A program made the position numbers and the translations under genes. This document shows, one piece after another, positions 1 to 9,217 of a stretch of 64,000 nt of DNA (its first letter is position 1; every line of letters starts with the position of its first letter). Origin of the DNA: Pseudomonas sp. Marseille-Q3773 (GTDB lineage: Bacteria > Pseudomonadota > Gammaproteobacteria > Pseudomonadales > Pseudomonadaceae); NCBI RefSeq assembly GCF_916618955.1, contig NZ_OU745390.1, positions 5,138,001 through 5,202,000 on the forward strand, written 5' to 3'. The notes beneath the pieces were generated by a model. The model had not been told where the DNA came from. It worked only from the letters and a program-made list of their open reading frames with translations, and ran no database searches.

Positions 1-576
1 GAACCGCTGATGGCGCAGGTGCGGCACTACCGTGAAATCAACGGTGCGGCGCTGGACCCGTTTTCCGCCTACCTGATCATCCGCGGCATCAAGACCCTGG
101 CCTTGCGCCTGCGTCAGCAACAGGCCAGCGCCCAGGCCCTGGCCCAGTACCTGAGCAGCGAACCGCTGGTCGAAGCGGTGAACTACCCCGGTTTGCCCGA
201 GCACCCGGGCCACGCGATCGCCAAGGCGCAGATGCGCGGTTTCGGTGCGATTGTCAGCTTCGTGCTCAAGGGTGGCATGCCCACCGTGGCGCGGCTGCTG
301 CCGCGCCTGAAGTACGCCCACCGGGCAGGCAACCTGGGCGCGGTGGAAACCATCTATGGCCCGGCGCGGACCACCAGCCATGTGGAAAACACCCTCGAAG
401 AACGCCTGACCCTGGGTATTTCCGAAGGGCTGGTGCGCATCTCGGTGGGTATCGAAGACACCGAAGACCTGCTGGCAGACCTGGCACAGGCGTGTGCAGC
501 GGTCCGCCAGGAGTTGGCCGCAGCAAAGGACTTGCACGGTGACGCGTACGCCGGCCTGGCCGCAGTACAGGCCTGA
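1..576 (+). CDS. Cys/Met metabolism PLP-dependent enzyme, C-terminal part (cystathionine gamma-lyase/synthase-like)
   Basis: The frame is open from the first base, so the start and the PLP-binding lysine lie outside the window; 191 residues and a tga stop at 574-576 remain. The part present is the small C-terminal domain of the trans-sulfuration fold-type I family. It has the conserved block [17 protein letters not shown] near its start, and [10 protein letters not shown] followed by [19 protein letters not shown] near its end. Members catalyse beta- or gamma-elimination or replacement on cystathionine, homocysteine, methionine or O-acylhomoserine. The C-terminal domain alone does not distinguish these reactions. 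It is followed after 143 bases by an amino-acid permease on the same strand, and the whole first 8 kb reads as one amino-acid module. The family is clear; the substrate is unknown. Confidence 0.85.
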   Translation, partial: EPLMAQVRHYREINGAALDPFSAYLIIRGIKTLALRLRQQQASAQALAQYLSSEPLVEAVNYPGLPEHPGHAIAKAQMRGFGAIVSFVLKGGMPTVARLLPRLKYAHRAGNLGAVETIYGPARTTSHVENTLEERLTLGISEGLVRISVGIEDTEDLLADLAQACAAVRQELAAAKDLHGDAYAGLAAVQA

Positions 577-719
577 GGCAGGCGCGTGGCACCCGTTCCT
601 TGCGGTGGGTGCCAGTTCATGAAGTCGAACAAAAACAATATGCAAGGCAATTCGCTTCGCTCTGCCAAGACGAGGTCGTTGCAACGTCCTTGCCCGCCAA
701 CTTTCATGAGAAAACCACA

Positions 720-2159
720 ATGTCCCTGCAGACAACTACAACGACAAATGCTTCTGCGCATGGCTTCAAGCAGGATATGCAAACCCGCCATATCGTCATG
801 CTCGCGCTGGGCGGTGTCATCGGTACCGGCCTGTTCCTGACATCGGGCTACACGGTCAACCAGGCCGGGCCCCTGGGTGCTGTCATCGCCTATATCCTCG
901 GCGCGATCATGGTCTACCTGGTGATGATGTGCCTGGGCGAACTGGCGGTGCACATGCCCGAGGTCGGCTCGTTCAGCAGTTACGCCACGCGCTACATCGG
1001 GCCGGGCACCGGCTACATGGTGGCGTGGATGTACTGGCTGACCTGGACCGTGGCCATCGGCTCGGAATTCACCGCCGCCGGCATCCTCATGGTGCGCTGG
1101 TTCCCTGACACACCGGTGTGGCTATGGAGTGCCCTGTTCGGCCTGGCGGTGTTCATCAGCAATATCATTTCGGTGCGTTCGTTTGCCGAAACCGAATTCT
1201 GGTTGTCCTTGATCAAGGTACTGGCAGTGGTCGCCTTCCTGGTAGTGGGTGGCGGCGCGATCCTCGGCGTGTTCGATATTACCCAGGCGCACAGTGTCGG
1301 GCTGGGCAACTTCACCCGTGAAGGGCTGTTCCCCACCGGCTTCTGGTCGATTGCCATGACCCTGCTGGCGGTGGCCTTCGCCTTCTCCGGCACCGAGCTG
1401 ATCGGTATTGCCGCTGGCGAAACCCGCGACCCGGAAAAGAACGTGCCCAAGGCCATCCGTACCACGGTGCTGCGCCTGGCGCTGTTCTTCGTCGGCACCA
1501 TTTTCGTCCTCGCCACCTTGTTGCCGCGCGAGCAGGCCGGCGTGGTGGAAAGCCCGTTCGTGATGGCCTTTGAAATGATCGGCATCCCCTACGCGGCAGA
1601 CATCATGAACTTCGTCATCATCACCGCATTGCTGTCCGCGGCCAACTCCGGGCTTTACGCTGCCGCACGCATGCTCTGGACCCTCAGCGACCAAGGCAAC
1701 ATGCCACGCCGCTATGCCGCGCTGTCCCGCCGTGGCACGCCGTTCAATGCCATCGTCCTGAGCATGGCCGGCGGCATGGCGTCGCTGCTCAGCAGTGTGT
1801 TTGCGCCCGACACCATCTACCTGGCGCTGGTGTCGATTTCCGGGCTGGCGGTGGTGGTGGTGTGGATCAGCATCGCGGTCAGCCAGATGGCCTTCCGTCG
1901 CCATTACCTCGCCCATGGCGGCAAGCTCGAAGACTTGAAGTTCCGCGTGCGCGGCTACCCGTTCGTGCCGCTGGCGGCCATCTTCTGCTGCGTCCTGGCC
2001 TGCGTCGGCATCGCCTTCGACCCGGCCCAGCGCGTGGCCCTGTACTTTGGCCTGCCGTTCATTGCCTGGTGCTACCTGGCGTACTGGCTGACCCGCAGGT
2101 TCCGCGCGCAGCGTCCGCTGCCGCTGGAAACCGTGGCGCCAGGTTCCGAGCCTGCCTGA
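720..2159 (+). CDS. amino acid permease, APC superfamily (MmuP-like)
   Basis: A 479-residue polytopic inner-membrane transporter with about 12 predicted membrane segments, the first beginning near residue 25 in the family signature [16 protein letters not shown]. The stretches [12 protein letters not shown] and [19 protein letters not shown] are typical of the AAT branch of the APC superfamily. From memory they most resemble E. coli MmuP, the S-methylmethionine permease; this is a resemblance, not a proven substrate. I start at ATG 720 because the upstream in-frame extension is polar and lacks family similarity, although the ribosome site there is weak. It lies between a sulfur/four-carbon amino-acid PLP enzyme and a LysR regulator, suggesting that it imports the substrate of this cluster. 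Confidence 0.88.
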   Translation: MSLQTTTTTNASAHGFKQDMQTRHIVMLALGGVIGTGLFLTSGYTVNQAGPLGAVIAYILGAIMVYLVMMCLGELAVHMPEVGSFSSYATRYIGPGTGYMVAWMYWLTWTVAIGSEFTAAGILMVRWFPDTPVWLWSALFGLAVFISNIISVRSFAETEFWLSLIKVLAVVAFLVVGGGAILGVFDITQAHSVGLGNFTREGLFPTGFWSIAMTLLAVAFAFSGTELIGIAAGETRDPEKNVPKAIRTTVLRLALFFVGTIFVLATLLPREQAGVVESPFVMAFEMIGIPYAADIMNFVIITALLSAANSGLYAAARMLWTLSDQGNMPRRYAALSRRGTPFNAIVLSMAGGMASLLSSVFAPDTIYLALVSISGLAVVVVWISIAVSQMAFRRHYLAHGGKLEDLKFRVRGYPFVPLAAIFCCVLACVGIAFDPAQRVALYFGLPFIAWCYLAYWLTRRFRAQRPLPLETVAPGSEPA

Positions 2160-2205
2160 GCAGAGTGATACTAGGCCACCGGAACGTTGCCACGAGAAAC
2201 CGCCG

Positions 2206-3090
2206 ATGACCCAGAAAACCCTGCCCCCCTTGAACTGGCTGAGAGCCTTCGAAGTGTCGGCGCGTTACCTGAACTTCACCCATGCCGCGGAAGAGCTGCA
2301 CCTCACCCAGGGCGCCGTGAGCCAGCAGATTCGCCACCTCGAAAGCCAGTTGGGGGTGGCGCTGTTCAAGCGCCTGCCCCGAGGGCTGGGCCTGACCGAA
2401 GAAGGGCAGTCCTACCTGCCGGTGGTGCAGGACGCGATCAGCCGCCTGGCAGTGGGCACCAACGAGATCTTCGGGCAGCGCCAGCGGCGGCCGCTGAAGG
2501 TGCGTGGCAGCCTGTCGTTCCTGCACTTCTGGCTGGCGCCGCGGCTGGCCGATTTCCGCCGTGCCCACCCGCAGGTGGATATCCGCTACATCAGCAATCT
2601 GTGGGTCAAGGAGCTGGATGCCGAAGACGACCTGGAAATCCGCTGGGGCTGCGGCCAATGGGCCGGTGTGGAGGCACAGCGCCTGACCCGCGACCTGCTG
2701 GTGCCGGTCTGCTCGCCGGCCCTGGCCGCCCGCTCGCCGTTGCGTGAGCCACGCGACCTGGCCGGCGTGCCGTTGCTGCATGTGCTGGGTTACGAGGAGG
2801 GCTGGGGCTACTGGCTGGAGCGGGTTGGCGCCGACCAGGTCGATTCTTCCAGCGGCTTGCAGTTCGACACCCTGGTGTCGACCTTGCGCATGGCGGAGCT
2901 CGGGCTCGGCGTGGCGCTGGCACGTTCATCGCTGGTCGAGGACCTGCTGCAGGAGGGGCGGCTGGTGGCGCCGTTTACCCAGCGTATCGAGGCCAGCGAA
3001 TCGTTCTACCTGGTACGCGGCCTGGGTGAGGCGTTGTCCAGCGATGCCCAGGCTTTCAGCCACTGGTTGGTGGCGATGGCTCACCGTTAA
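2206..3090 (+). CDS. LysR-family transcriptional regulator (GcvA type)
   Basis: A 294-residue LysR protein. The N-terminal winged helix-turn-helix spans about residues 9-68, with NWLRAFEVSARYLNFTHAAE and LTQGAVSQQIRHLE, the pattern of the GcvA/AmpR branch. A periplasmic-binding-protein-like effector domain follows from about residue 93. It starts 46 bases after the permease stop and ends 23 bases before the threonine-synthase-like gene, all on the + strand. It is therefore embedded in the operon it probably controls rather than divergent from it, which is unusual for LysR genes. The effector is probably an amino acid related to the cluster's substrate, by inference from context only. Confidence 0.9.
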   Translation: MTQKTLPPLNWLRAFEVSARYLNFTHAAEELHLTQGAVSQQIRHLESQLGVALFKRLPRGLGLTEEGQSYLPVVQDAISRLAVGTNEIFGQRQRRPLKVRGSLSFLHFWLAPRLADFRRAHPQVDIRYISNLWVKELDAEDDLEIRWGCGQWAGVEAQRLTRDLLVPVCSPALAARSPLREPRDLAGVPLLHVLGYEEGWGYWLERVGADQVDSSSGLQFDTLVSTLRMAELGLGVALARSSLVEDLLQEGRLVAPFTQRIEASESFYLVRGLGEALSSDAQAFSHWLVAMAHR

Positions 3091-3113
3091 TTCAATACAC
3101 ACCTGGAGCACCG

Positions 3114-4502
3114 ATGCAGTACACATCCACGCGCGGCAACGAGGTACGGGTTGATTTCCGCACGGCGCTGCTTTCCGGGCTGGCCGACGATGGCGGCCTT
3201 TACGTGCCGACTGCGGTGCCGACCTTCAGCCAACAGGAAATCGCCAGCTGGTCCTGGCTGCCGTTCGATGAACTGGCCTGGCGGGTGATGGCACCGTTTG
3301 TCGGCGATACCCTCGACGAGCCGACCCTGCGCGCGCTGGTCAGCGACAGCTACCGAGGGTTCAGGCACCGTGGCATCGCGCCGTTGCAGCAGATTGGCCA
3401 TAACGAATGGATCCTGCAGCTGTTTCACGGGCCGACCCGCTCCTCCAAGGACTTTGCCGCGCAGTTGCAGGCGCGGCTGATCCGCCATTTCCTCGGCGCC
3501 GATTGCGAGCGGGTGATGCTGGTCGGTGCCAGCAACGGCGACACCGCGGTGGCGGCCATCGATGCACTGCGTCATTGCCCGACCGCACGCCTGCTGGCGC
3601 TGTATCCCAACGCCGGGACGCCGCCCGACCGTGCCGCGGTGATGCGCAGCGCCACGGGTGAAAGCGTCAGCTGCGTGGCTGTCGCTGGCAGCTTCGATGA
3701 CTGCCAGTCGCTGGTATCGGCGCTGCTGCGCGCGTGGCCGTGCCCGGAGCTGATTCCGGTCAGCTTCAATTCGACCAACTGGGTCGGTGTGCTGGCGCAG
3801 ATCGTGTTCTATTTTCATGCGGCACTGCAGTTGGGCGGGGGCATCCGGCCGGTCGGTTTCAGCATTCCCACGGCCAGTTTTGCCGAAATCTACGCGGGCT
3901 TCATCGCCCAGAAGATGGGTCTGCCGATCAACCAGATCATTGTCTCCACCAACCGCAACGATGCCTTGCACCGGTTCATCCACTGCAACCGCTACAGCCG
4001 TGGCTCAACCAGCCAGACCTTGTCGCCGGTGATGGACTTCTCGCTGTTCTCCAACCTGGAGCGCTTCGTCTGGGAGCTGTACGACCGTGACGGCGTGGCG
4101 ACCAGGGCGTTGATGGAGCACTTCGAGGACTGCGGTGAGCTGAGCATCGGCAACCGCCAGTGGCTGCATGCGCGCATGCTGTTCGACTCGTATGCCGTGG
4201 ACGACGCGCTGATCCGCGAGGAAATCATCACGCTGTTCCAGGAGACCGGCACGGCGGTAGACCCGCATGCGGCAACCGGGGCATTTGCCGGGCGCCTGCA
4301 CCGGCGCAACATTGGCGCGCCGATCGTCACGCTGGGGCAGTTTGCCCCGGAAAAGTCCGCCGCGCTGCTGGCGGAACTGGGCGCCTGGCACGGCGAGCTG
4401 CCAGCCAGCGTCACCGGTGCCGCAGGCAGCGGGCCGCTGTTGGCGCGCGAGGACCTGGCGGGGGTTCATGAACTGCTGGCCCAGTTGCAGGCACGGCGAT
4501 GA
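3114..4502 (+). CDS. threonine synthase-like PLP enzyme
   Basis: A 462-residue fold-type II PLP protein with the architecture of bacterial threonine synthase. The N-terminal segment reads TRGNEVRVDFRTALLSGLADDGGLYVP in two adjacent blocks, the PLP lysine lies in FHGPTRSSKDFA (Lys112), and a phosphate-binding-like loop GASNGDTAVAAIDAL follows. Canonical threonine synthases have HGPTLAFKDF and GATSGDTG at these positions, so both active-site loops are altered (TRSSKDF and GASNGDTA). No homoserine kinase is nearby. I infer a paralogue acting on a homoserine-related substrate rather than housekeeping ThrC. Its last codons overlap the start of the downstream Lrp-type gene by four bases, indicating translational coupling. 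Confidence 0.82.
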   Translation: MQYTSTRGNEVRVDFRTALLSGLADDGGLYVPTAVPTFSQQEIASWSWLPFDELAWRVMAPFVGDTLDEPTLRALVSDSYRGFRHRGIAPLQQIGHNEWILQLFHGPTRSSKDFAAQLQARLIRHFLGADCERVMLVGASNGDTAVAAIDALRHCPTARLLALYPNAGTPPDRAAVMRSATGESVSCVAVAGSFDDCQSLVSALLRAWPCPELIPVSFNSTNWVGVLAQIVFYFHAALQLGGGIRPVGFSIPTASFAEIYAGFIAQKMGLPINQIIVSTNRNDALHRFIHCNRYSRGSTSQTLSPVMDFSLFSNLERFVWELYDRDGVATRALMEHFEDCGELSIGNRQWLHARMLFDSYAVDDALIREEIITLFQETGTAVDPHAATGAFAGRLHRRNIGAPIVTLGQFAPEKSAALLAELGAWHGELPASVTGAAGSGPLLAREDLAGVHELLAQLQARR

Positions 4503-4936
4503 AGCGCATTCTCGACCCCCTGGACGAGCGTATTCTCGCCGAACTCACCGCCAATGCGCGCATCGCCCATGCCGAGCTGGGGCTGAAAGTGAACCTGTCG
4601 CGCAATGCGGTACGCCAGCGCATCGAACGCCTGGAGCGGGACGGGGCCATCCAGGGCTACACCTTGCGCATTGGCGAGGGACGACGGCCCACGTCATTGA
4701 TCAACGCGGTGATCTTCGTCTACCGCTACGACCGCATGCGTGGTGAAGCGGTGCTCGATGCCCTGCGCCAGATCCCCGAGGTGATCCAGTGCGAGGTACT
4801 CAGCGGCGAATTCGACCTGCTGCTACGTGTCGAGGCCTCCAGCCCGGAGCGGGTGCATCATGTGTGGAAGGAAATTGCCGCCATGCCCGGGGTCGAGAAC
4901 ACAGTGACGTCGTTCGTCCTGGCCACGGTGATCTGA
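4499..4936 (+). CDS. Lrp/AsnC-family transcriptional regulator
   Basis: A 145-residue protein. An AsnC-type HTH covers residues 5-60 (LDERILAELTANARIAHAEL, then LSRNAVRQRIERLERDG), followed by a RAM/AsnC ligand-binding domain from about residue 65 to the end (CEVLSGEFDLLLRVEA, then MPGVENTVTSFVL). The start ATG overlaps the stop of the threonine-synthase-like gene (ATGA), so the two are co-translated. Lrp-family proteins sense amino acids and often control adjacent transport or catabolism genes. Probable targets are this cluster and the HSD-ALDH-RidA unit that begins 207 bases downstream. A strong hairpin follows the gene. Confidence 0.92.
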   Translation: MKRILDPLDERILAELTANARIAHAELGLKVNLSRNAVRQRIERLERDGAIQGYTLRIGEGRRPTSLINAVIFVYRYDRMRGEAVLDALRQIPEVIQCEVLSGEFDLLLRVEASSPERVHHVWKEIAAMPGVENTVTSFVLATVI

Positions 4937-4968
4937 ACCGCACCTTCGCACCACAACCTGCGACTCAA

Positions 4969-5002
4969 CAACGCCGCCTGGGCTTGCGCCCGGGCGGCGT
5001 TG
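4969..5002 (+). terminator. strong hairpin after the Lrp gene (possible terminator or attenuator)
   Basis: The arms 4969-4983 and 4988-5002 can form a 15-bp GC-rich stem with a single T-G wobble around a TTGC loop. The run of T residues that would follow an intrinsic terminator is poor, so it may be a weak terminator, an attenuator or an mRNA-stabilising hairpin. It separates the regulator gene from the downstream HSD-ALDH-RidA genes. Confidence 0.5.
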
Positions 5003-5143
5003 TGCATTGCGGGGGGCGCCCAGCTGCGGCTCGGGCACTGGCCAGATTGGCCAATAAATACAGCGGATTGCCATATTCAACTGGCATTGCCCGGCTCATA
5101 GGCTTGTCCTCATCGACCCATCGCCTGGAAAGGACAGCAAACC

Positions 5144-6187
5144 ATGACCGAATACAAGATCGCACTCGTTGGCTTTGGCGGCGTAAACCGTGCCCTGGCC
5201 CAACTGATCGCCGAACGCAATGCACGCTGGCAGCAAGAACTGGGCTTTGCCCTGAAGGTCGTCGGCGTCACCGACCTGTTCCTCGGTTCGGTGATCGACC
5301 GCGATGGCCTGGATGCAGCCAGGCTGGCCGCCTTGCCCGCCGAGAAGGGCGCCTTGGCGCAGTTCCCGCAGGGTTCGGCCGAGGCATTCAACGAGGCCGT
5401 GATCAAGCAGTCCGGCGCCGATATCATCGCCGAAGCCACTTTCACCAACCCCAAGGATGGTGAGCCGGCAGCTACCTTCTGCCGCTGGGCGCTGGAAGCG
5501 GGCAAGCACGTGGTCACCACCAACAAGGGGCCGATCGCCTTGCATGCCCAGGCGCTGAAAACCCTGGCCAAGGCCAACGGCGTGTCGTTCGAATACGAAG
5601 GCGCAGTGATGAGCGGTACCCCCGTCCTGCGCATGGCCCGGCAGACGCTGGCCGGCGCAGGCCTGGTCGGCTTCGAGGGCATCCTCAACGGTACTTCGAA
5701 CTACGTACTGACGCGCATGGAACAAGGGCTTGGCTTTGCCGATGCGGTGGCGCAGGCCCAGGCGCTTGGCTACGCCGAGGCCGACCCGACGGCCGATGTG
5801 GAAGGGCATGACGTGCGCCTGAAAGTGGTCATCCTTGCCAACGAGCTGCTCGGTGCCTGCCTGCAGGTGAGCGATGTCACCTGCAGCGGTATCAGTGGCA
5901 TCGACAGCGCGGCGATCCAGCAGGCGCAGGCAGCGGGCGAGCGTTGGAAGCTGATCGGCAGCGCCAGCCGGCAGGCCGATGGTTCGGTGCGCGCCCGTGT
6001 CGAAGCGCGCCTGTTGCCTGGCAACCACCCCTTGGCCGGGATCACCGGCGCAACCAATGCGGTGGCGTTCGACACCGAGTTGCTGGGCGCGGTGACCGTG
6101 TCCGGCCCGGGGGCGGGGCGTGTCGAAACGGCCTTTGCCCTGCTGTCGGATATCGTCGCCATCCACACCGCTGGCCGTTCTGCCTGA
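5144..6187 (+). CDS. homoserine dehydrogenase-like oxidoreductase, short form without ACT domain
   Basis: A 347-residue NAD(P)-dependent enzyme. It has an N-terminal Rossmann segment IALVGFGGVNRALAQLI, the catalytic VVTTNKGPIA motif (Lys128), and the homoserine-dehydrogenase signature GILNGTSNYVL followed by GYAEADPTADVEGHDVRLK. Homoserine dehydrogenase interconverts aspartate semialdehyde and homoserine. Biosynthetic pseudomonad enzymes are about 430 residues with a C-terminal ACT regulatory domain; this protein stops before that domain and so should be free of threonine feedback. Immediately downstream (12-base gap) is an aldehyde dehydrogenase, which fits a degradative direction: homoserine to aspartate semialdehyde to aspartate. 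The ribosome site GGAAAGGA precedes ATG 5144. Confidence 0.85.
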   Translation: MTEYKIALVGFGGVNRALAQLIAERNARWQQELGFALKVVGVTDLFLGSVIDRDGLDAARLAALPAEKGALAQFPQGSAEAFNEAVIKQSGADIIAEATFTNPKDGEPAATFCRWALEAGKHVVTTNKGPIALHAQALKTLAKANGVSFEYEGAVMSGTPVLRMARQTLAGAGLVGFEGILNGTSNYVLTRMEQGLGFADAVAQAQALGYAEADPTADVEGHDVRLKVVILANELLGACLQVSDVTCSGISGIDSAAIQQAQAAGERWKLIGSASRQADGSVRARVEARLLPGNHPLAGITGATNAVAFDTELLGAVTVSGPGAGRVETAFALLSDIVAIHTAGRSA

Positions 6188-6199
6188 GGAGCTACGTTC

Positions 6200-7618
6200 A
6201 TGAGCCTGACTTCCGTGTCCCGGGTAGCCTTCCAGCAACCCGCCCTGATCGATGTGTACAGCCCCTACGACGGCAGCCTGGTCGGCAGCGTCGCCAACCT
6301 CACGGCCGACGCGGTGCCGGGCCTGCTGACGCGTGCTCGCCAGGGTGTTCGCGAGAGTGCCGCGCTACCCCGGCACCGGCGCGCCAGCATTCTTGAACAG
6401 GCCGCCCGCCTCATCGAACGCGACGCTGCCGATTTTGCCGGGCTGATTGTCGATGAAGCGGGCAAGACCCTGCGCCAGGCCGAAAAGGAGGTAAAGCGCT
6501 GCATCAACACGCTCAAGCTGTCCGCCGAGGAAGCGCGGCGCAACGCCGGCGAAGTGGTGCCGTTCGATGCCTATGAAGGTTCCGAATCGCGCCAGGGCTG
6601 GTTCACCCGCGAGCCGCTGGGGCTGATCCTGGCCATCACCCCGTACAACGACCCGCTCAACCTGGTGGCACACAAGCTGGGGCCGGCCATCGCCGGCGGC
6701 AATGCCGTTATCCTCAAGCCTTCCGAGCTGGCCCCGTTATCGGCGCTCAAGCTGGTGCAGTACCTCACCGATGCCGGGCTGCCGGAAGCCGTTGTCAGCG
6801 TGGCCACCGGCGGCGCCGAACTGGGCAAGGCGCTGGTGGCCGTGCGTGATGTGCGCATGGTTTCCTTTACCGGCGGCTTCGCCACTGGCGAGCAGATTGC
6901 GCAGGGCGCAGGCCTGAAAAAGCTCGCCATGGACCTGGGCGGCAACGCCCCGGTGCTGGTCCTCAAGGACTGCGACCTCGAAGCCACGGTCGAATCGTGC
7001 GTGTCGGGCGCGTTCTGGGCCGCCGGGCAGAACTGCATCGGCACCCAGCGCATCCTGGTCGACGCCTCGATCTACGAAGCGTTTCGCCAGCGCTTCGTCG
7101 CCCTGACCCAGGCCATGGTGCTGGGTGACCCGGGGCGGCGCGAAACCGACATGGGGCCGATGATCAGCGAAGCCGCTGCACGGCACATCGAAGAGCGCGT
7201 CAACCAGGCCCTGCAGGGCGGTGCCCGGCTGCTCTGTGGCCACCAGCGCCAGGGCGCCAGCTATGCGCCGACGGTGCTGGAAAACGTCGACCACGCCAGC
7301 CGGCTGTGGCGCGAAGAAGTGTTCGCGCCGGTGGTGATGCTGACGCCCTTCGAGGACATCGAACAGGCAGTCGCCCTGGCCAATGCCCCGGAGTACAGCT
7401 TGCATGCCGGGGTGTTCACTCGTGACTTGTCCTTGGCGCTGAGCCTGGCGAAGCGCATCGAGGCGGGCGGCGTGATGGTCAACGACTCGTCCGACTACCG
7501 CTTCGACGCCATGCCATTCGGTGGTTCCAAGTATGGAAGCCTGGGGCGCGAGGGGGTGCGCTTCGCCTACGAGGACATGACCCAACCCAAGGTCGTGTGC
7601 ATCAACCAGATGGGCTGA
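6200..7618 (+). CDS. NAD(P)-dependent aldehyde dehydrogenase
   Basis: A 472-residue ALDH-superfamily protein. It has the cofactor-binding segment [20 protein letters not shown], the general-base region [14 protein letters not shown], the catalytic cysteine in [13 protein letters not shown] (Cys279) and the C-terminal [15 protein letters not shown]. It sits 12 bases after the homoserine-dehydrogenase-like gene and 12 bases before the RidA-like gene, so the three form an operon. The obvious candidate substrate is aspartate 4-semialdehyde produced by the upstream enzyme, which would yield aspartate. This comes from neighbourhood, not residue-level specificity. The family also includes lactaldehyde and phosphonoacetaldehyde dehydrogenases. 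Confidence 0.9.
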   Translation: MSLTSVSRVAFQQPALIDVYSPYDGSLVGSVANLTADAVPGLLTRARQGVRESAALPRHRRASILEQAARLIERDAADFAGLIVDEAGKTLRQAEKEVKRCINTLKLSAEEARRNAGEVVPFDAYEGSESRQGWFTREPLGLILAITPYNDPLNLVAHKLGPAIAGGNAVILKPSELAPLSALKLVQYLTDAGLPEAVVSVATGGAELGKALVAVRDVRMVSFTGGFATGEQIAQGAGLKKLAMDLGGNAPVLVLKDCDLEATVESCVSGAFWAAGQNCIGTQRILVDASIYEAFRQRFVALTQAMVLGDPGRRETDMGPMISEAAARHIEERVNQALQGGARLLCGHQRQGASYAPTVLENVDHASRLWREEVFAPVVMLTPFEDIEQAVALANAPEYSLHAGVFTRDLSLALSLAKRIEAGGVMVNDSSDYRFDAMPFGGSKYGSLGREGVRFAYEDMTQPKVVCINQMG

Positions 7619-7630
7619 GGGGGGACGCTT

Positions 7631-7984
7631 ATGATCGAGCGATACGGAGTAGGCCAGCGGATGTCGCTGGCGGTCAGCTACCGAGGCCTGTTCGAAACCG
7701 CTGGCGTGGTCGCCGATGACCTGCAGCTGGACGTGCAGGGGCAGTTGCGCCAGGCGCTGAATACAATCGACAGGCTGATGGCCGAGGCCAGGGTGAACAA
7801 GGACCAGTTGACCCGGGTTCAGCTATGGATCGCCGACTACCGCCACTTCGACCTGGTGAACGAGGTGTATGACGCCTGGTTGCAGGGTTGTGCCAAACCG
7901 GCACGGGCCTGTGTCGGCGCCGACCTGGGGGCGGGCTACCTGGTCGAGGTGCAGGTGTTTGCCGTGTGTGGCGAGCGCCCGTGA
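7631..7984 (+). CDS. RidA/YjgF/YER057c-family protein
   Basis: A 117-residue single-domain protein of the RidA superfamily. The central helix is QGQLRQALNTIDRLMAEARV, and the C-terminal block PARACVGADLGAGYLVEVQV contains the arginine (of PARACV) that binds the imine carboxylate in active RidA deaminases. RidA proteins hydrolyse enamine/imine intermediates such as 2-aminoacrylate and 2-aminocrotonate released by PLP enzymes. Its position at the end of a cluster holding two PLP enzymes (the gamma-lyase-like and threonine-synthase-like proteins) is what one expects if one of them produces a reactive imine. It is the last gene of the operon; the next gene is convergent. Confidence 0.88.
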   Translation: MIERYGVGQRMSLAVSYRGLFETAGVVADDLQLDVQGQLRQALNTIDRLMAEARVNKDQLTRVQLWIADYRHFDLVNEVYDAWLQGCAKPARACVGADLGAGYLVEVQVFAVCGERP

Positions 7985-8008
7985 CTGGCAGTGGCGTATG
8001 CCCGCGGG

Positions 8009-8953
8009 TCAGCGCACCACCCGTGGTATCACTCGTACGTAGACGAGCTCGCTCAGCAGCTCGACCAATGTCTGGGTGATCACGGCGGCCGCCGCCAACC
8101 CGCGCACTTCGTCCGGCATCGCCAGCGCCAGCGGCAGTACCACCAGTGAATTGCGCGTGGCGGTGCTGAAGGTCACCGCGCGTGCTTCACTGGCCGGCAG
8201 GCGCAACAGGCGCGCCGCGAGCATGCCGAGCAGCGGTGCCGCAAACATGAAGCCCAGGTATACCGGGATCACCGGCAGCAAACGCTCGAAGTCATCGAAC
8301 ACCACGGTGACCTGCGAAGCGATCACCACCATCAGCACCAGAGCCATCGCTGGTACCGGCAGCCATGCCCAGGCGCTGTTCCACGCTGCGACCCTGCGTG
8401 AGCGACGGGCGCCGGCGCTGGTGAGCACGGCCAGTGCCAGCGGCAGCACGATCAGCAGCACGAAGGCCTCCACGAACGGGGTGATGGCGAGCGGCACGTT
8501 GTCACCCAGCATCAGCGCCAGGTATAGCGGCAGCAACGCCAGTTGCGTCAGCAACAGCACAGGTGTGGCGGCCAGTGTCAGGCGCGCATCGCCTTTGCCG
8601 ATATGGGTGAATACCACCACATAGTCGATGCACGGGGTCAGCAATACCAGCAGGGCGCCGACGAGGATGGCCGGATGGTCGCCCAGCCCACGGGTGATGG
8701 TCCAGACCAGCAGCGGCATAAGAAGGAAGTTGGCCAGCAGCAGGGCTGCCATGAAACGGCGGTTACCCAGGCCTTGGCGCAGGGCGAGCAAGGGGATCTG
8801 CAGGAACATCGCGTACATCAGCACGGCGATGGCGGGCGGGATCAGGGCTTGCAACAGGCGTGCGGGATCGCTGGCCAGCAGGCCGAAGGCGACGGCGGCG
8901 GGTACCACGGCGAAATAGATCGGGATCTGCCGGGTTTCGAGTTGCTCTCTGGT
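8009..8953 (-). CDS. ACR3/bile acid:sodium symporter family transporter (arsenite efflux-like)
   Basis: A 314-residue membrane protein with about ten hydrophobic segments. The sequence LLTPCIDYVVVFTHIGKGDA resembles the PC-containing motif of ACR3-type arsenite permeases, and TATRNSLVVLPLALAMP is the second conserved segment of the BASS/ACR3 fold. I choose the TTG at 8953, giving MTREQLETRQIPIYF, which matches the usual N-terminus of this branch and has AGGCGG just upstream. A GTG at 8989 is the alternative. No arsR, arsC or arsH is adjacent, so an arsenic role is not supported by context. It is convergent with the RidA-like gene. Confidence 0.8.
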   Translation of the reverse strand, partial: TREQLETRQIPIYFAVVPAAVAFGLLASDPARLLQALIPPAIAVLMYAMFLQIPLLALRQGLGNRRFMAALLLANFLLMPLLVWTITRGLGDHPAILVGALLVLLTPCIDYVVVFTHIGKGDARLTLAATPVLLLTQLALLPLYLALMLGDNVPLAITPFVEAFVLLIVLPLALAVLTSAGARRSRRVAAWNSAWAWLPVPAMALVLMVVIASQVTVVFDDFERLLPVIPVYLGFMFAAPLLGMLAARLLRLPASEARAVTFSTATRNSLVVLPLALAMPDEVRGLAAAAVITQTLVELLSELVYVRVIPRVVR

Positions 8954-9031
8954 CAAGGTGCCGCCTGTGCTTGCTGGCTGAAAAGGCACACAGGGTAATA
9001 CGCACTATCAGCAGCGTGTCGCGCTTTTTTG

Positions 9032-9144
9032 TGGGAGCGGCCTTTTGTCGCGAAAGGACCGCCAAGCGGTCCCGGCTAGCCCGGCGGCGAAGCTACGGTT
9101 GTGGGGCCGCTGCGCGCCGCTTTCGCGACACAAGGCCGCTCCTA
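9032..9144. repeat. REP-type inverted pair between the ACR3-like gene and glyA
   Basis: Two 24-base arms (9032-9055 and 9121-9144), nearly perfect inverted complements of one another, each contain an AGCGGCCTT-(T/G)TGTCGCGAAA core. This is a variant subfamily of the REP palindromes seen elsewhere in the window; related copies lie near 26036 and 27199. It fills the space between divergently oriented neighbours with no ORF of its own. Confidence 0.8.
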
Positions 9145-9164
9145 CCAGTTTGCGACAGGCCCGA

Positions 9165-9196
9165 AAACGAAAAAGCCCGGCACTGGGCCGGGCTCT
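9165..9196 (-). terminator. intrinsic terminator of glyA
   Basis: Read on the minus strand, the 8-bp stem AGCCCGGC/GCCGGGCT with a five-base loop is followed by a run of T residues. It lies 22 bases beyond the glyA stop codon. Confidence 0.9.
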
Positions 9197-9217
9197 CTCT
9201 TGTCAGGCAATCGCCAA

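Noticed and set aside
8009..8953. An arsenic resistance operon
   Set aside because: The transporter is of the ACR3/BASS fold but no arsR, arsC or arsH neighbours it, so I call only the transporter family.
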